DNA of 64,000 nucleotides from Torymus aiolomorphi (GCA_036365515.1 CM070876.1:136421894-136485893); one strand, 5' to 3'; numbered from the stretch's first letter, positions 1 through 11,465 are shown. Numbers and translations: made by a program. Notes: generated by a model from the sequence alone, not told the origin.

Positions 1-4
1 TGTA

Positions 5-304
5 ATGGATGATTTGGAAAAAAATTGCTTACGAGATTTACAACGACATTATGACTGTACACCTATTTTCTATTATAGATATGTTGACGACACGCTTATT
101 TGTGTTAAAAAACAGCATACGGACAATGTGATTAAAGTTTTTAATACATATGACACAAATTTAAAATTTACTTATGAATTTGAAGAGAATAATAAGATCA
201 ATTTTTTAGACATGACATTAATTAGATCCGAAAATAAAATCGGGACGGTTAATCAATTATTTTTCAAATCATCCAGCCCAGCAAAAAAAGAATATTGTTT
301 TTAA
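5..304 (+). pseudogene. Penelope RT, palm motif C region (partial)
   Basis: This is the C-terminal part of a Penelope-type reverse transcriptase that would copy element RNA in the nucleus. The YVDD catalytic box sits at about residues 26-29 (RYVDDTLICV) and is followed by the NFLDM motif typical of this RT group. It aligns with the other two PLE copies in the window. The 5' side is cut by the window edge, so the apparent methionine at 5 is internal. The frame closes at 304, well before the thumb is complete, and homologous sequence continues out of frame to about 490. The family assignment is firm; the copy is clearly defective. Confidence 0.85.
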
Positions 305-490
305 CTTAGTTGATAGAGCCTATTTCTTCTCTCGGATCCATATTTCCACTTAGATAATAAGAAACGTATAAAGAACATTTTACTTAACAATGACTATCCG
401 ATGTGATTCATAGAAAAACATATAAAAACTAGATTAAACAAACTTAAGCATATAGACACAGATAAGAGAAAAGTTAATCATTATGAAACA

Positions 491-919
491 TTGCCAAAAT
501 TATCTTTACCGTTTAATAATGATTTCAACAGCCTTTCTAATATTTTTAGATCTCACGACATTTGTACAATCCCGTTACTAAACAAAAGTTTGTCTTCAAT
601 TATTAAGCTAGGTAAAGACGTAACGAAAAAATGGGACCGTACGAACGTGGTATATAAATTAGACTGTTTAAATTTCTCTGCCACATACATAGTTGAAATA
701 AAAAGATCTTTACATACACGTATTAGTGAGCATAGAACTAACAAAACTAAAGAGTCGGTTGTCAGTATACATCGTTTAGAATGTCAACACGAATTTGATT
801 GGGAACATACTACTATCTTGGATTATGAAAGTAATTATAAAAAAGATTGGTTTCTGAAATGGTTTATATCAAATCTAATAAGCACAGTATCAATAAAAAG
901 GAAGACATTCAAAAATTAA
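491..919 (+). pseudogene. Penelope GIY-YIG endonuclease domain (degenerate)
   Basis: This is the C-terminal endonuclease of PLE-1, which in the family nicks target DNA for priming. The sequence shows the linker pattern LIKLGKD-like (IIKLGKDV) before NVVYKLDC, then a Cys pair and the arginine/EH segment (RISEH) that follow the YIG strand. The YIG motif itself reads YIV, and the usual G-x-T reads E-x-K, so catalysis is doubtful. Two further cysteines/histidines lie in the tail. It is in the same frame as the RT fragment upstream but separated from it by stops. Compare the matching domains at 11598-11870 and 55936-56328; only the last keeps Y-V-G-Q-T. Confidence 0.8.
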
Positions 920-1163
920 GTACAGTGTATTTTCCCATCATAAATGAACTTTATAACGTATAGCTTGTTTGTAAACACAGTTTCAAAATATATAAATAGT
1001 AGGTACGTGTTTATTAATTTTAGTCGAGATTAACATCTGATCGACGGATTATATCCACATACTTTGTAATTTGGTAACTCTTTAATTTTCACATTTTGTT
1101 TTTTTCTCTTTTGTCATCTTGATGGTTTATATTCTGAACGTTTTTGTGTTAGAAAATAAAAAA

Positions 1164-1206
1164 GGCCTGATGAGGTTGGCGCACCAATGCAAACGAAACG
1201 TTGCCA
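1164..1206 (+). ncRNA. Hammerhead-ribozyme-like core, PLE-1 tail
   Basis: CTGATGA at 1167-1173 and GAAAC at 1195-1199 are the two conserved hammerhead boxes in the right order. GGC before and GCC after can form a short stem I, and ACGT could be a minimal palindromic stem III. Stem II is weak here. Hammerhead motifs are known in Penelope-like elements; activity of this copy is inference. Confidence 0.5.
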
Positions 1207-1337
1207 CTATCAACATTTAACATCTTGTTTTTATTTTGCCTCCAACGATCGTCATAACATTACTAATATCTGGTAATGCAATAGCGAAAAAATCGCTAAA
1301 AATATAAATAGTCACTATGCTCAATAAGAAAGACGCG

Positions 1338-1470
1338 CACCGGTTTCCGTAGCTCAGTGGTCAGAGCACTCGTCGCGAAAACGAAAGGTCCTCGGTTCAA
1401 GTCCCCGCCGAGTCACGCCGTGCCTTTTTTTTATCTATTTGTACTCCATTTATTTTTATTTTATAGGATT
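1338..1470 (+). repeat. tRNA-derived SINE-like unit, copy 1
   Basis: A tRNA-like head carries a perfect A-box (TAGCTCAGTGG, 1350-1360) and B-box (GGTTCAAGTCC, 1394-1404). An anticodon-arm-like stem and a T-stem are recognisable, but the anticodon loop lacks the invariant T33. A run of eight T at about 1424 could end RNA polymerase III transcription. A second diverged copy lies at 41358-41480, and homology extends beyond the tRNA part on both sides. This fits a SINE or a dispersed tRNA-like gene better than a functional tRNA. Confidence 0.65.
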
Positions 1471-2544
1471 TTAGTTAAGGGGATGTGGTATGAGTACAGC
1501 ACCCTCTTAAAATTTAATGTAAAAAATACAGATAATAATAAAACCTAAATTTTTCATATAGAACATATTATTTTACGTTCAACTCCTGATGAGTAAAATC
1601 CAAAATAGTATATTACAAACCTAGGGACTGAAAGTACTTAGACCACTGCGTAAGTATACTATTGCTCCCGTGATACGTATATGATTTTTTTTGCTTGGCG
1701 AGACCGAAAATACAACATTTGCGATCGGGCGTCAGGAGAGATAGTGGTCCTTTCGTCCCGATAGGAAAAACAAAATGTACCCAAAATGGCTGATTTTCGT
1801 TTATAATATAGTAGGATTTGATTTTATACAAAACGTTTGAATGTAAAAGTTCTAGACAGCATAAAAACAAAACTTTTTTTATTTAACATTTCCATATAGA
1901 CGGCTGAGCGGGAACAATGCCCTATCTCGCCGCGCGGACAAAAAACGTTCTATCTCGCAGCGCGGATGAAGAACATCCTGTCTTATGGGGCGGTTGAAGA
2001 ACGTCCTATCTCGCCGAGCATATCTCGGCGCTTTTAGGCCGTGTCCACATTACTTCGCATGCGGACGCGCTTACGCGTACAAGGTGTTGTAATTTAAGCT
2101 ATTTCATGGAATGTTCCTACATTTCGGTTCGTCGAGTAGTATGTAAAAAAATTAATTTTTTAGGTTTCAACTGCTAATTTCAGCAAAAATAAGGAGTATA
2201 GTTTAGGTACGTGCATGTGTATGAATGACAAATGGTACTGGTAATGGAATTTGTGAAAGCCAAACGTGACGGTGGCGATTTATCAATGTATTCGACTTTG
2301 AAAATGCCTTAACTGTTGTGGTGATATCGCATTCGGCAATTGTTAATGCAAGATGAGCCTGACTGCTCAGCATTATCGATTTTTATCAAATTCACAAGAA
2401 TTGCCCATTCACAAATTTTAGTTTTTCTCAAAGACACCGTGTGAATTCTATAAAAAATACAGTATATTAAAAAAACAATTAAATATGAAATATTAGTAAA
2501 ATAATAATTTATTTATGAACTGTAACTTTGTACTTTTCTATTCC
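1471..2544. other. Gene-free stretch with degenerate ~40-bp repeats
   Basis: No credible coding region seen. Between about 1895 and 2036 a motif of the type 'gaacgtcctatctcgccgcg' recurs three to four times at roughly 40-bp spacing with heavy divergence. The rest is AT-rich sequence without recognised features. Confidence 0.5.
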
Positions 2545-3154
2545 TGTACAAACGCCACAATTTATTTATTTTAGTCCAGTCCGGAGACCGAAGTTCCGCC
2601 TGTCACGGGGACGGTGGGATAGCCGTTTCCTGTTCGCATAAGATGTGTGTGAGGAGAAGGTTTTCTCGTAAAGACACTCTCTATTTACATTTAAACAAGA
2701 TCAAGCACTTTATTAACTCTTATTATGTCATTGCGCGCTAAAATAGCGTGCCACGCAATTTCGAGTCATTATCTCCTCGCAAATATGTAAGGAAGTCCGC
2801 GCTCACCATCACCGGGATCTCAGCTTCAACTCACTTTGGCGGATCCGGAGGGACCTATAGGCGCGTCAGTCTCGCAACGCGCGACCGACCACGGCCTGTC
2901 TGAACCTTACACCGCACTTGCCTGACGCCGCTGCTCGAGTCGTGGTAGCCTTAGCTGTCGTTTCCTGCTGCTGATGCCGTCGCGACCCGTGCACTAACGG
3001 CGGGATACCCAAGGTATCTCGGTTTTTGTCCTGCTACTGGATTCTGAGGAGTAAACCCTCTGCTGCTCCAATGTCGTCCGCCGACAACCGCTTGCCGATG
3101 CTTCTCTCTGTAGGCGGGAAGGCAGCGTCGAAGATGATGACGATGTCGAGCTGC

Positions 3155-3197
<43 letters not shown>

Positions 3198-3240
3198 GCT
3201 CGCTCTCTCTCTATCGTAGTGCTTTTCGATGAGTTTCTTC
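2545..3240. repeat. REP-L dispersed repeat, copy 1 (LTR-like)
   Basis: It shares long blocks with 25980-27045: the 'ccggagaccgaagttccgcc' block, the 'gtgggatagccgt' block, the 'ctcgcaa-tatgt-aggaag' block, and a terminal (TC)n. No protein homology is seen. GC-rich composition against an AT-rich background and AATAAA on the minus strand of copy 2 suggest an LTR read on the minus strand, but no matching ends or target duplication were found. Confidence 0.55.
3150..3206. repeat. (TC)n microsatellite
   Basis: About 55 bp of nearly pure TC dinucleotides with a few interruptions, at the end of REP-L copy 1. Confidence 0.9.
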
Positions 3241-5275
3241 GACTCAATAGCGAGATCGACGAGCGCACTATCGCACTAGTATCGAAAAATACTATTTTGC
3301 AAGAAGTGTGTAAAGTACAATTTTACACGCTTCCGTATCGATCTAATACACGAGTGGCCGGTGTACCTGGCCTCGAATTATATTCAGTTGGTTAAACGAT
3401 GTGTGTTAAGTGCGTGTGTAAAGGTTCAATTTCTTAGCGTAAACTTTACTTTTTTGCATACTTACTGAAAATACGCGAGCGTGTTAATATACATCTATAA
3501 AGAGAGCAGAGTGTAGCCGCGTGAACGCAGCAATATATTGCTGTCCGCCACAGTCCGAATAAAGTGCAGTCAATATTGCTCCAAAAGTATAACTTTGAAG
3601 CAATATTGTATAGGGGTAGACGTGTACTCGGCTCGGCGTGTTTTTGAACTGTATTAAACTTTTTCTTCGAAATCAAGTCAATTCTTTTTCTTCGAAGTCG
3701 AGTACTCGGTACTTTTTGAACTACTCGAGTCAGGTCGATACTCGGAACAAATCTAACTACTCGAATGAAGTCGAACTACTCGATTATTTCGAACTACCCG
3801 AATGAAGTCGAACTACTCGATTATTTCTAATTACTCGAATGAAGTCGAACTACTCAGACGAGCTCAAACGACATAAACTATATCGAGTTATTGAAAATTA
3901 AAATTTCCCTTTTATATATACATATATATTTTCTTCTATTTTCTACTACTTAGCAATAATAATATTTATAATAATCATAATATTACTTATAATTATGTGT
4001 TATTTTTATTTATAATTCTTTTATAAATTACTAGTCATATCCACGCGCGCTGCGCGCGCTTCAATTTTTCATAGAAACGGAATCAACAAATATTTTAGAC
4101 TTCTTTACTGCATTTTTTATTAACATTCTCTTTCAGAAAGCATAATATATTATTTGTATAATAACAGATTTAAATTCTAAATTTTGAGGTTAGGAAACCA
4201 ATCGAAACAGCATTTATTTTGTAATTAAATTATTACAAAATAGATACATAATTTTAATCATTTGTGATATTGAATAATTTAATGATTATTTTATTGATTT
4301 ACTCAAATGCACATATAAATCATTTAATTAATTTCTATATCAGAATATTCAATTTATATCGCAGAGAACATTTTGAATTTTGGCGCTATTCAGACCGGAT
4401 ATTGAACCATCAACCAATCGCATTGCTTCTTTAAATGCTTCACAACATCCTGTCATCTCTTTTTTAAGAGAGAATTTACTGCTACTCACTGGATATTCGA
4501 AGTGCCTTATCATTGCAAACTACTCGATTACTTCAAACTACTCGATCATAATGAACTACTCGATAATTATGGACTATTATATTATTTCGAACTTCTCGAT
4601 TCAAATTCAAACTACTCGCTCGAAGTTCGAGTGAAAGTTTCACACGAGTCGAGTTCGTCTAGTTGAGTTTTTAAAGTAAATAGTTCCAATTTTCTAGTAC
4701 TCCTGCACCTCTAATATCGTACAACCTTGTAACAATTTTGTGGAAATATTTTTATGATATTAAATATTTTATTACACTAGTCATATCTAAGCGCGCTTCG
4801 CGGCCATAGTTTTAGCAAATCTTCACGCCACTTTAGTTTTTGTAAGCTAGCAACCCATTGCTCCCACCAATCAAATCACGAATAAAATGATATCACAACA
4901 AATCCATCATTTTTTAAAGATAGGATCTTTGTGGTTAAATCGTATACGACTATTACTGCGGTATCGAAAATCGTTGACAGATTAATCTATCATTTTCTAC
5001 AAGCCAAGTCTTGCCAAAACTCAAGTTGAAAACAAGTTGAAAATAACGCAATAGGTCTCGATAAAGGACCCCGCACGAAATGATAGGAAATTGGTTCCCA
5101 GTGAAAATGGCTGAAATTGAAGTATGTTGTAGTTCAGACGATTCTGAACAAAAGTTCTCATGGCACCAACTCTCTAAAATGATTCTGAATCAGTCCAAAC
5201 GGCACCTAAAGATGCACACTTGCTCTAGAAATCTATGACCTTTTTTGCTATCCAGGTTTATTTTATTCAGGATAT
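3241..5275. other. Gene-free stretch with 'gaactactcga' minisatellites
   Basis: No credible gene. Two clusters of a short motif, roughly 'tcgaactactcgaatgaag' at about 22-bp spacing, lie at 3716-3870 and 4495-4640. They have the same motif and drift, so they are parts of one repeat family. The flanks are AT-rich. Confidence 0.55.
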
Positions 5276-5386
5276 ATATGTGTGCGTGTGTGTGTGTGTA
5301 TGTGTGTGTGCGTGTGTGTGTGTGGGTATGTGTGTATTTGCGTGTGTGTATGTGTGTGTGTGTGTGTGTGTGGGTGTGTGTGCACG
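5276..5386. repeat. (TG)n microsatellite
   Basis: About 110 bp of TG repeats with scattered TA, CG and GG interruptions, lying 3' of the minus-strand transposase gene. Confidence 0.9.
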
Positions 5387-5694
5387 TTACACATATTCCT
5401 GAACATTTCGATATATAGTTAAGTAATCAGTCTTAAACTTAGAGGAGGGAGGGTGGGGGAATATATTGATACATAGGGTAATAGTGGGAAAAAAATCGAA
5501 CTTCCTTGGGATTATCTTACATTTATTGTGATTATAATTATATGGTATTATAACATTTTTAAATATAACAAACAAATCATATATATATATAAGAGTAATA
5601 AAAAAAATAACATTGATATTTAGTAAATAGAAACAATTTGATATGACCACAAACAATATATTGTAAACAGTTGGTGTTTTTATTCACGCCATTT

Positions 5695-7102
5695 TCATCG
5701 ATTTCCTGCATCGTTTACGGTTTCGATCAATGCTGTTGAAGGGTAGTGAACATTTTCTTCATGCCGCGCATAACCAAGGTACCATAACACACTGGTGACA
5801 TGAGCACATGAACCAACTGTGCGAGCACCTGATTTACAAGTACAATAGTGTCCAAGTATAGGTTCTTCATCCGCTTCTTGTTCTCTTTGCTCATTTGAAA
5901 TGTATGCTATCCATAGATGATATCTCCCAGCATTCCGAAATCGTGAATATACTCTTACTCGTATAAACCCAGGTTCTGATATTCTGTTTTCGTTTAGTAA
6001 TACTTCGATTTGAAAAACTTCATCATTTTCTCTTTGAACTTTATCTTGGATATACGAAGGAGATAATTGAATTTGATATGTACCGACAGTAAAGTTTCGT
6101 AAGTACTCAAGGTCCAAAATAGGAAAATCGTTTAGATCTACAGCATTTAATCGGAGCCACCGCTGGGCGTTCCTGTTTTGAAGATTGTCAAGCTCAACTA
6201 ATGCTTGAACAACATTAGGTTCTTCAGCTTTTTCAAGTAATTTTCTTGCTAAAACAATGTCAGCATCGGCCATGGTTATTAGAGGATGATACCTATTAAT
6301 AATTGCTCCTGCGATTCTATAAAAGTCGCCTAGATGGTAAACGTGCTGAATTTGCATAATATTATTCATGAACTTAAAAATCGATTTGATGTGACCGTTT
6401 CTGGCTTCAACTATCCATCTTGATTTTGTTACTAGTCGAGATTCGTTAGCTTCTTCAGTGTTTAACTGAAGCTGTCCGCGTTGTAGTGCAACTGCCATTT
6501 TACAAGCTAATCCTTCATTTTCAAGAAATCCTCTAACGTCTCTATAACCCGAATCAAGGATTGCAATATCACTGTCGACAAACCAATTTCTCATCCTTTG
6601 GTCATCTCCTTCAAATTCATTCTGTAAGATGGAAGCATCGTTGTTTCGGCTATCAGAAAAATATGGTCCTTGAGTATCAAGAATGTATCCATCCATAGCT
6701 ACCATCATGTGAGGTTTCACTAAGTGGCGACCTTTGTGGACACAATACGACTGACGTAAAGCTCTAAAATTAGTGCTTTTTGGAATAAATGTATAGGTAC
6801 CATCTATAGCTACGATCGCTCGAGGAACTTCTGGTTGTGGATTATAAAGTGCATTCGCGAATGGGGTAACGTGCCTAGCTATGTAATCCTCTCTTGTTAT
6901 AGCTTCAAAACCTATATTGTTAGGTACGAATTGTTCCATTAAACTTCTTCTAACAATTGAAATAACCATACTGACATTCTGTCTACTTCCATATTGAAAT
7001 AGAATATTAAGAAATGAATCGGAAAGACCTTGTCGCATTTTGCATAAAAACATCAGTAAGTCCCTTCTGCTGATATATCTATATCCATCTGGAACTTGAA
7101 CC
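5695..7102 (-). CDS. DDE transposase-like protein with C-terminal SWIM zinc finger (5' end incomplete)
   Basis: The reading frame is uninterrupted from about 7110 down to the stop at 5695, some 470 aa. A DDE_Tnp_4-like core is visible: AIDGTYTF (first Asp, codon near 6800), LDSGYRD (second Asp, near 6556) and RWIVEARNGHIK (Glu, near 6405). Close to the C-terminus C-x-C-x9-C-x-H (near 5798-5850) matches a SWIM zinc finger, a DNA- or protein-binding module usual in MULE transposases. The frame runs on upstream into a (CA)n tract, which is unlikely to be coding. A pyrimidine-rich stretch ending in AG at 7104-7103 suggests a 3' splice site, so an upstream exon carrying the true N-terminus is probably missing or further away. 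No terminal inverted repeats or target duplication were found. It is either a recently active DNA transposon or a domesticated transposase; the intact frame is notable among so many broken ones. Confidence 0.75.
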
Positions 7103-7125
7103 CTGTTACAAAATGTGAAAGGTAC

Positions 7126-7325
7126 GTATGCTGGCGTCGGTGTGTGCGCGTGTGTGTCTGTGTGCGTGCGTGTGCGTGCTGGCGTCGGTATGGGTGCGCG
7201 TGTGTATGTCCGTGTGTCTGTATGCGTGTACATGCGGGTGTGCATGCGCGTGTGCGTGCACGTGCGTGTGTGTGGGTGTTCTCTCCAGAATATGCTTGCG
7301 CACGCGTGCACACACACACACATAT
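7126..7325. repeat. Compound (TG)n/(CG) simple repeat
   Basis: About 190 bp of interrupted TG/CG/CA dinucleotides. It creates long artefactual open frames on both strands rich in Cys/Val or His/Thr. It abuts the presumed 3' splice site of the transposase gene. Confidence 0.85.
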
Positions 7326-7374
7326 ACGTGCGCCATTTTTATCCCCGCCCCTCGCTATGCGTCATCGGACTTCT

Positions 7375-7411
7375 TGACCTTGACTCCAGCTGGCGCCTGG
7401 GGTCAAGGTCA
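7375..7411. repeat. Short inverted repeat with TCAAGGTCA half-sites
   Basis: TGACCTTGAC (7375-7384) is mirrored by GTCAAGGTCA (7402-7411), with CCAG/CTGG extending the stem. Each arm contains the extended nuclear-receptor half-site TCAAGGTCA on one strand. Confidence 0.6.
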
Positions 7412-7439
7412 GGTTTGTTGTGACGGCCCATAGCGAGCG

Positions 7440-8557
7440 GTACACTACTTATCCCATGTTTAATGCCACTTTTTCCTAGCATTCAAATAGCAATGCGGAT
7501 CACTACGGAATAAACGAGTAATCATATTTCGTTCGTACATAAATTTAATTTTATATAACAATTGATTAATAAAATGTGACATAATAAATATAGCATACGT
7601 TATACATTATAATTTGTATAGAAATATATATCTTGATTGTAAATAGCATTTCGACAATTCAATTATTTTATTAACGATAATGTGTACTGATTTTTGTTTT
7701 GCTGCATTTAAAAAAAATAGAGTCATTGATTAACTAAGTTTAGAAATAATGTGTATATTAAATAATTTTGGAGTAAATAAAAGATGAGGGGAAATATATA
7801 GGGAATGATTCAAGTGATCATTCACTTCCCTTCCTGCTGAGATATTTGACAAGATATATTACTTTTCTCTCTTTGGTTAAGTAGAATAACATTAAAGGGC
7901 TCTTGATATTACCATTATAAAAATATTTCTCAACCGTATCCTGAGAAAAATTATAATTATTTCCAAAAGAAAAATTTAATTATACGAAGCGGATAGGTAT
8001 TCTTTTGTGAAAAAGAAGGTTAACAGGTTGAAGTGATTTTGGCAAATTTTGACTTGTTATTATTCTTACGCATCATTCTATTACCTTTTTTTGAAAATCT
8101 CAGTCATTTTAAAAGTTCATTTTCGACCTCAAGATTATTATCCTGGCATGAGTAGCATTCACATATTTTCATTAGAGAGTATGCAGTGCATTAGAGTAGA
8201 AAATTGTTTTACTCAATACAGTGCCGAATAGTGTACCTTGTAGGATGATCATGTCAGTATATGATGAAACTGATCCCTTCCAATACATTATATTCGATTT
8301 AATCTTAGCAATTTAAGTATAGCTACCTGAATTCTTTCTTTCTTTTGCTCTTGAACTATTCACAAAATTTCTTTTATGAATGCGAACAATTTTTTTTTTT
8401 TGTGGGCCAATACAGTCTGATTTTGCATAAAATTACAGTCAAATTATTTTTATCATGTGTTTATTAGGGTTGTAAGGTTTAGGAATGTTTTTATTTCTTT
8501 TCCTTTTAGATTAGTTCTATATTTTCTTATTAAAAGATATATAGAATAATAAGTTAT
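7440..8557. other. AT-rich stretch with a possible Gyp-2-type 3' LTR junction
   Basis: No gene seen. On the minus strand, GGAAGGGAAG before TGAATGAT at 7818-7833 resembles the polypurine-tract/LTR junction at 44111-44131. A second shared block, 'acatt(a/t)aagggctctt', lies 60-70 bp further on in both places. This suggests the 3' end of another Gyp-2-like element, read on the minus strand. Confidence 0.4.
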
Positions 8558-8635
8558 TAATAATTTAAATGTTGTGAGGATCCTCGTGAGGGCCAATTCC
8601 CAGAAATAAATTTGAAAACAATCTTGAATACTAGA

Positions 8636-8678
8636 TTGCAACGTTTCGTCAGGAAGTTCCCTGACCTCTTCAGGCTTT
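8636..8678 (-). ncRNA. Hammerhead-ribozyme-like core in PLE-2 left arm
   Basis: On the minus strand CTGAAGA and GAAAC flank a hairpin in which GGTCAGG pairs with CCTGAC, the expected stem II. It is the inverted duplicate of the motif at 12186-12226 with one substitution that improves the stem. Confidence 0.55.
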
Positions 8679-8990
8679 ATTAAAAATATATAGAGTTAAA
8701 ACACATACAAAAATAAAAATAAAAAACTAGTCAAATAAATTAAACACAATCTATGCAAAAACCTTTACCTATAAATAGCTACGTCGATACTGGTAAGATA
8801 CCAGTAGAGTCGAGATGGTATGCAGAACATAATGCACGCTTCGCTGGAGTTTATATATAATCACGCTTGTTTACCTTTTTAAATGTAACGTTCTTAACAG
8901 CTTTTTGTATATATTATTCAAATTTTGTGTATCTTCTATTCTATTGATAGTGTTATGATTTAAATTAATATGTAACATTTCGGAAATAAT

Positions 8991-9263
8991 TCATTTCGTG
9001 TAATTGTTTTCTCTATCTAAAATTTGGATGTTTTTCCAGTCAACGATGTGTTTCATAGTTCTTTGGTGTGTTGCTATCACTGATTTGTTATTCTTATCTC
9101 TTTCATGTTCTTTAATCCTATTTTTTAGCATTCGCTTAGTTTCGTCAATATAAGTCGATGTACAAGACATACAATTTATCTTATAGACTACGCCACATGT
9201 TTCTGATTTTTCTATTTTATCCTTTCCTAATTTAATTATATTGTTCAATTTTTTGTTGATCAA
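8991..9263 (-). pseudogene. Penelope GIY-YIG endonuclease, inverted copy
   Basis: This 90-aa open frame is identical to the plus-strand copy at 11598-11870 except for one residue (Ser versus Leu after NNK). It shows LGKDKIEKSE, then GVVYKINC with a following Cys, the YIG-equivalent strand reading YID, and RIKEH. It is only a fragment because the inverted arm begins within the RT thumb. The YIG-to-YID and Q-x-T-to-E-x-K changes shared with the other copy suggest the source element already carried them, so this lineage may use a variant motif or may be inactive. Confidence 0.8.
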
Positions 9264-9634
9264 AGGTACTGTGCGGATGTTATATTTGTTTAAAATATAC
9301 GAACATTTTTTATAAAAGGTATTATTATATGGAATGGAGATTGTAGTTAGTGGACGGTTCTCATTATTAGTCTTTTCATTGTGATATTTGAGTTTTCGAA
9401 GTCTATTTCGTATGTGTATGTTTATAAATTCGGAAGGATAATCGTTACATAAGAGAAGTTCTGTAATTTTGTGTATATTCGCGTCATGAAAACAATAATT
9501 TCAATAATTAATTTAATACGATATTCGGTCTTCGATCCACAAGAGACCAGACTCCATATCAGGGGGAGTTTTTCCAACACATCACCATAACACATGGGTA
9601 CGGTATCACCCGTCTCCTCAAAACCTGGTCAAAA

Positions 9635-11119
9635 ATGAGACACGAGCTCGCAAAAGCTAAGGCCCGTAACAATTTCCTTCTCAAATGCAGAAACCAGGAT
9701 ATTTTTCCAAACAACGTTCGAAACGCAGTAAAACGCCTCAACTGCACATCGTTCTACAGTAAGTGCTGCGCTGATCAACTTAATAACTACAAGAATAAGC
9801 TACATTACCGTTATTTAAAACTCTTACTGAAGGACATTCACATCCACATTTATTTTTTACATAAACAACTTAACAAGCTTAAATTTAAAATTTCAAAATC
9901 TCCTGTCGAACACTCGAAACTTGAAACCTTCTTTTATTTAACTGAAAAAACTAGTTTCCACATTTACTCAAATTTAAGAAATAAATTACAAAAGAAATTG
10001 CACGCCCTCATTAGTATTAATAGAACAGTTAACAAAAGTTCGTTTGAAAAACAGAACTGGGTAAAAAACCTAACCAATACAATATTACCCGAATCTGTTC
10101 TTAATATTGTATCACTAGGTCCAAAATATAACGTAAAATCAGAAATATCAAAAACAGATATACTAACAACAATCAAAAATGTTGAAAGCAGCCTCAAAAA
10201 CTTAGAGTTGCATAACGATATTAAGAATGAAATCCGAGCGAACTTAACCACTGTTATGTTACATAATCAAAAAAAAGTAATACATACAGCACACCAAGAA
10301 AAACTTTTCTCTACAGATTTAGCGAGAACGAAAAGTTTTCTAAAACATAATTCTAATATATTTTTCACACACGCGGACAAGGGTAATTTAACCGTATGTA
10401 TGAATGTGTTGGATTACCAGAGTAAAATGATAGACTTATTGAAAGATAATAATACATACAAACTAATAAAGAAAAATCCATTGCCAAAGTTACAATCAGA
10501 TGTTCACAAACGATTAGCGCATTTAAACAATAACGATTTCGTACAAATAAAATATCATAACAACCAACTCACACAAACCAACACTCTACTACCTAGAGCA
10601 TATGGTCTTCCAAAAATCCATAAAGAAGGTATTCCACTAAGGCCTATCATTTCAACTATTGGTAGCCCAACACATTATTTATCTAAGATCATTTACAACG
10701 AATTAAAAAATTGTATTCCGAAACCGCTTTCTCATATTAATAATAGTTTCGAGATGAAAGATAAAATCAGTAAAATTATAATACCCAGTACATATGTACT
10801 TCTATCTTTGGACGTTTGCTCTCTGTTTACAAATATACCGTGCGATTTAGTATTAGAAAACATAGACAGACGTTACACACATATTCACAATAAATGCAAA
10901 ATTCCTTTTCATGAGATTCGGAATATAGTCTGTTTTTTATTTGACAACACATATTTCAATTTCAACAATAGAACTTATAAACAAATATTTGGCACACCTA
11001 TGGGTTCTCCTATCTCACCATTATTCGCTGACATGGTTATGGAAGATTTAGAAACAGACTGCTTGCGCGAATTAAAAATTACACACGATTGTATTCCGCT
11101 CCTTTATTCCACAAGTTGA
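9635..11119 (+). pseudogene. Penelope reverse transcriptase, motif C deleted
   Basis: The ORF encodes 494 aa from a methionine that fits the basic N-terminal region of Penelope proteins (ARNNFLLKCRN near residue 12). Recognisable RT blocks follow: ADKGN (about 249), PRAYGLPKIHKE (about 322), PLRPIIST (about 336), LSLDVCSLFTNIP (palm Asp, about 390) and GTPMGSPISPLFADMVMEDLE (about 453). Directly after CIPLLY the sequence jumps to a position beyond the YVDD box. About 40-45 nt carrying the catalytic Asp pair are absent compared with the other copies, and the frame is lost. The enzyme would have been a nuclear, primer-extending RT; this copy cannot be active. Confidence 0.9.
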
Positions 11120-11132
11120 TACAGTTCTACAA

Positions 11133-11465
11133 GTGTTTAACAAGTATAATACTCATCTTAAATTTACATTCAAATCTGAAATAGACAATAGTATAAATTT
11201 TTTAGATCTCAGTCTTACGAGAAAAAACAATCAAATTTTGACTAACTGGTATCAAAAAACAACAGCATCATCGAGACTGTTAAATTATAATTCTAATCAC
11301 ACCATACAACAAAAAATAAACATCGTTGCGAACCTGGTAGATAGAGCAATTCTTTTATCCGATACTTGTTTTCATGACGCGAATATACACAAAATTACAG
11401 AACTTCTCTTATGTAACGATTATCCTTCCGAATTTATAAACATACATATACGAAATAGACTTTGA
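11133..11465 (+). pseudogene. Penelope RT palm end and thumb, out of frame
   Basis: This continues PLE-2 after the motif C deletion. It contains INFLDLSL, the NWYQK segment and the DYPSEFINIHIR block that corresponds to the RT C-terminus before the endonuclease. It is out of frame with the ORF ending at 11119. A further stop at 11463-11465 separates it from the endonuclease frame. Homology to 54656-55939 and to the start of the window is clear. It is the remnant of a once continuous RT-endonuclease protein. Confidence 0.85.

Larger units (their letters stand above)
1..1258 (+). mobile_element. Penelope-like element fragment (PLE-1), cut by the window edge
   Basis: Reads as reverse transcriptase C-terminus, thumb remnant, GIY-YIG endonuclease, then an AT-rich 3' tail with a hammerhead-like core near 1165. 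This order is that of Penelope-like retroelements. The upstream RT lies outside the window. The coding part has lost continuity between about 300 and 490, so the copy is dead. The downstream limit is set by the start of unrelated sequence before the SINE and is approximate. Confidence 0.85.
8558..9496 (-). repeat. PLE-2 left inverted arm
   Basis: About 935 bp that is the reverse complement of 11368-12303, starting at 'taatttaaatgttgtgagg' and ending near 'cgtcatgaaaacaa'. It holds the endonuclease, the tail and a hammerhead-like core in inverted orientation. The inner breakpoint is at about 9496, where PLE-2 5' sequence begins. Confidence 0.9.

Noticed and set aside
1350..1415. Functional tRNA gene
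   Set aside because: The boxes are perfect, but the anticodon loop lacks T33, the acceptor pairing is poor, and the homology with the second copy extends beyond tRNA limits.
7053..7433. Overlapping open frames rich in Cys/Val or His/Thr
   Set aside because: They are translations of the (TG)n/(CG)n simple repeat; only the part of the minus-strand frame beyond the splice-like AG at 7104 looks like protein.
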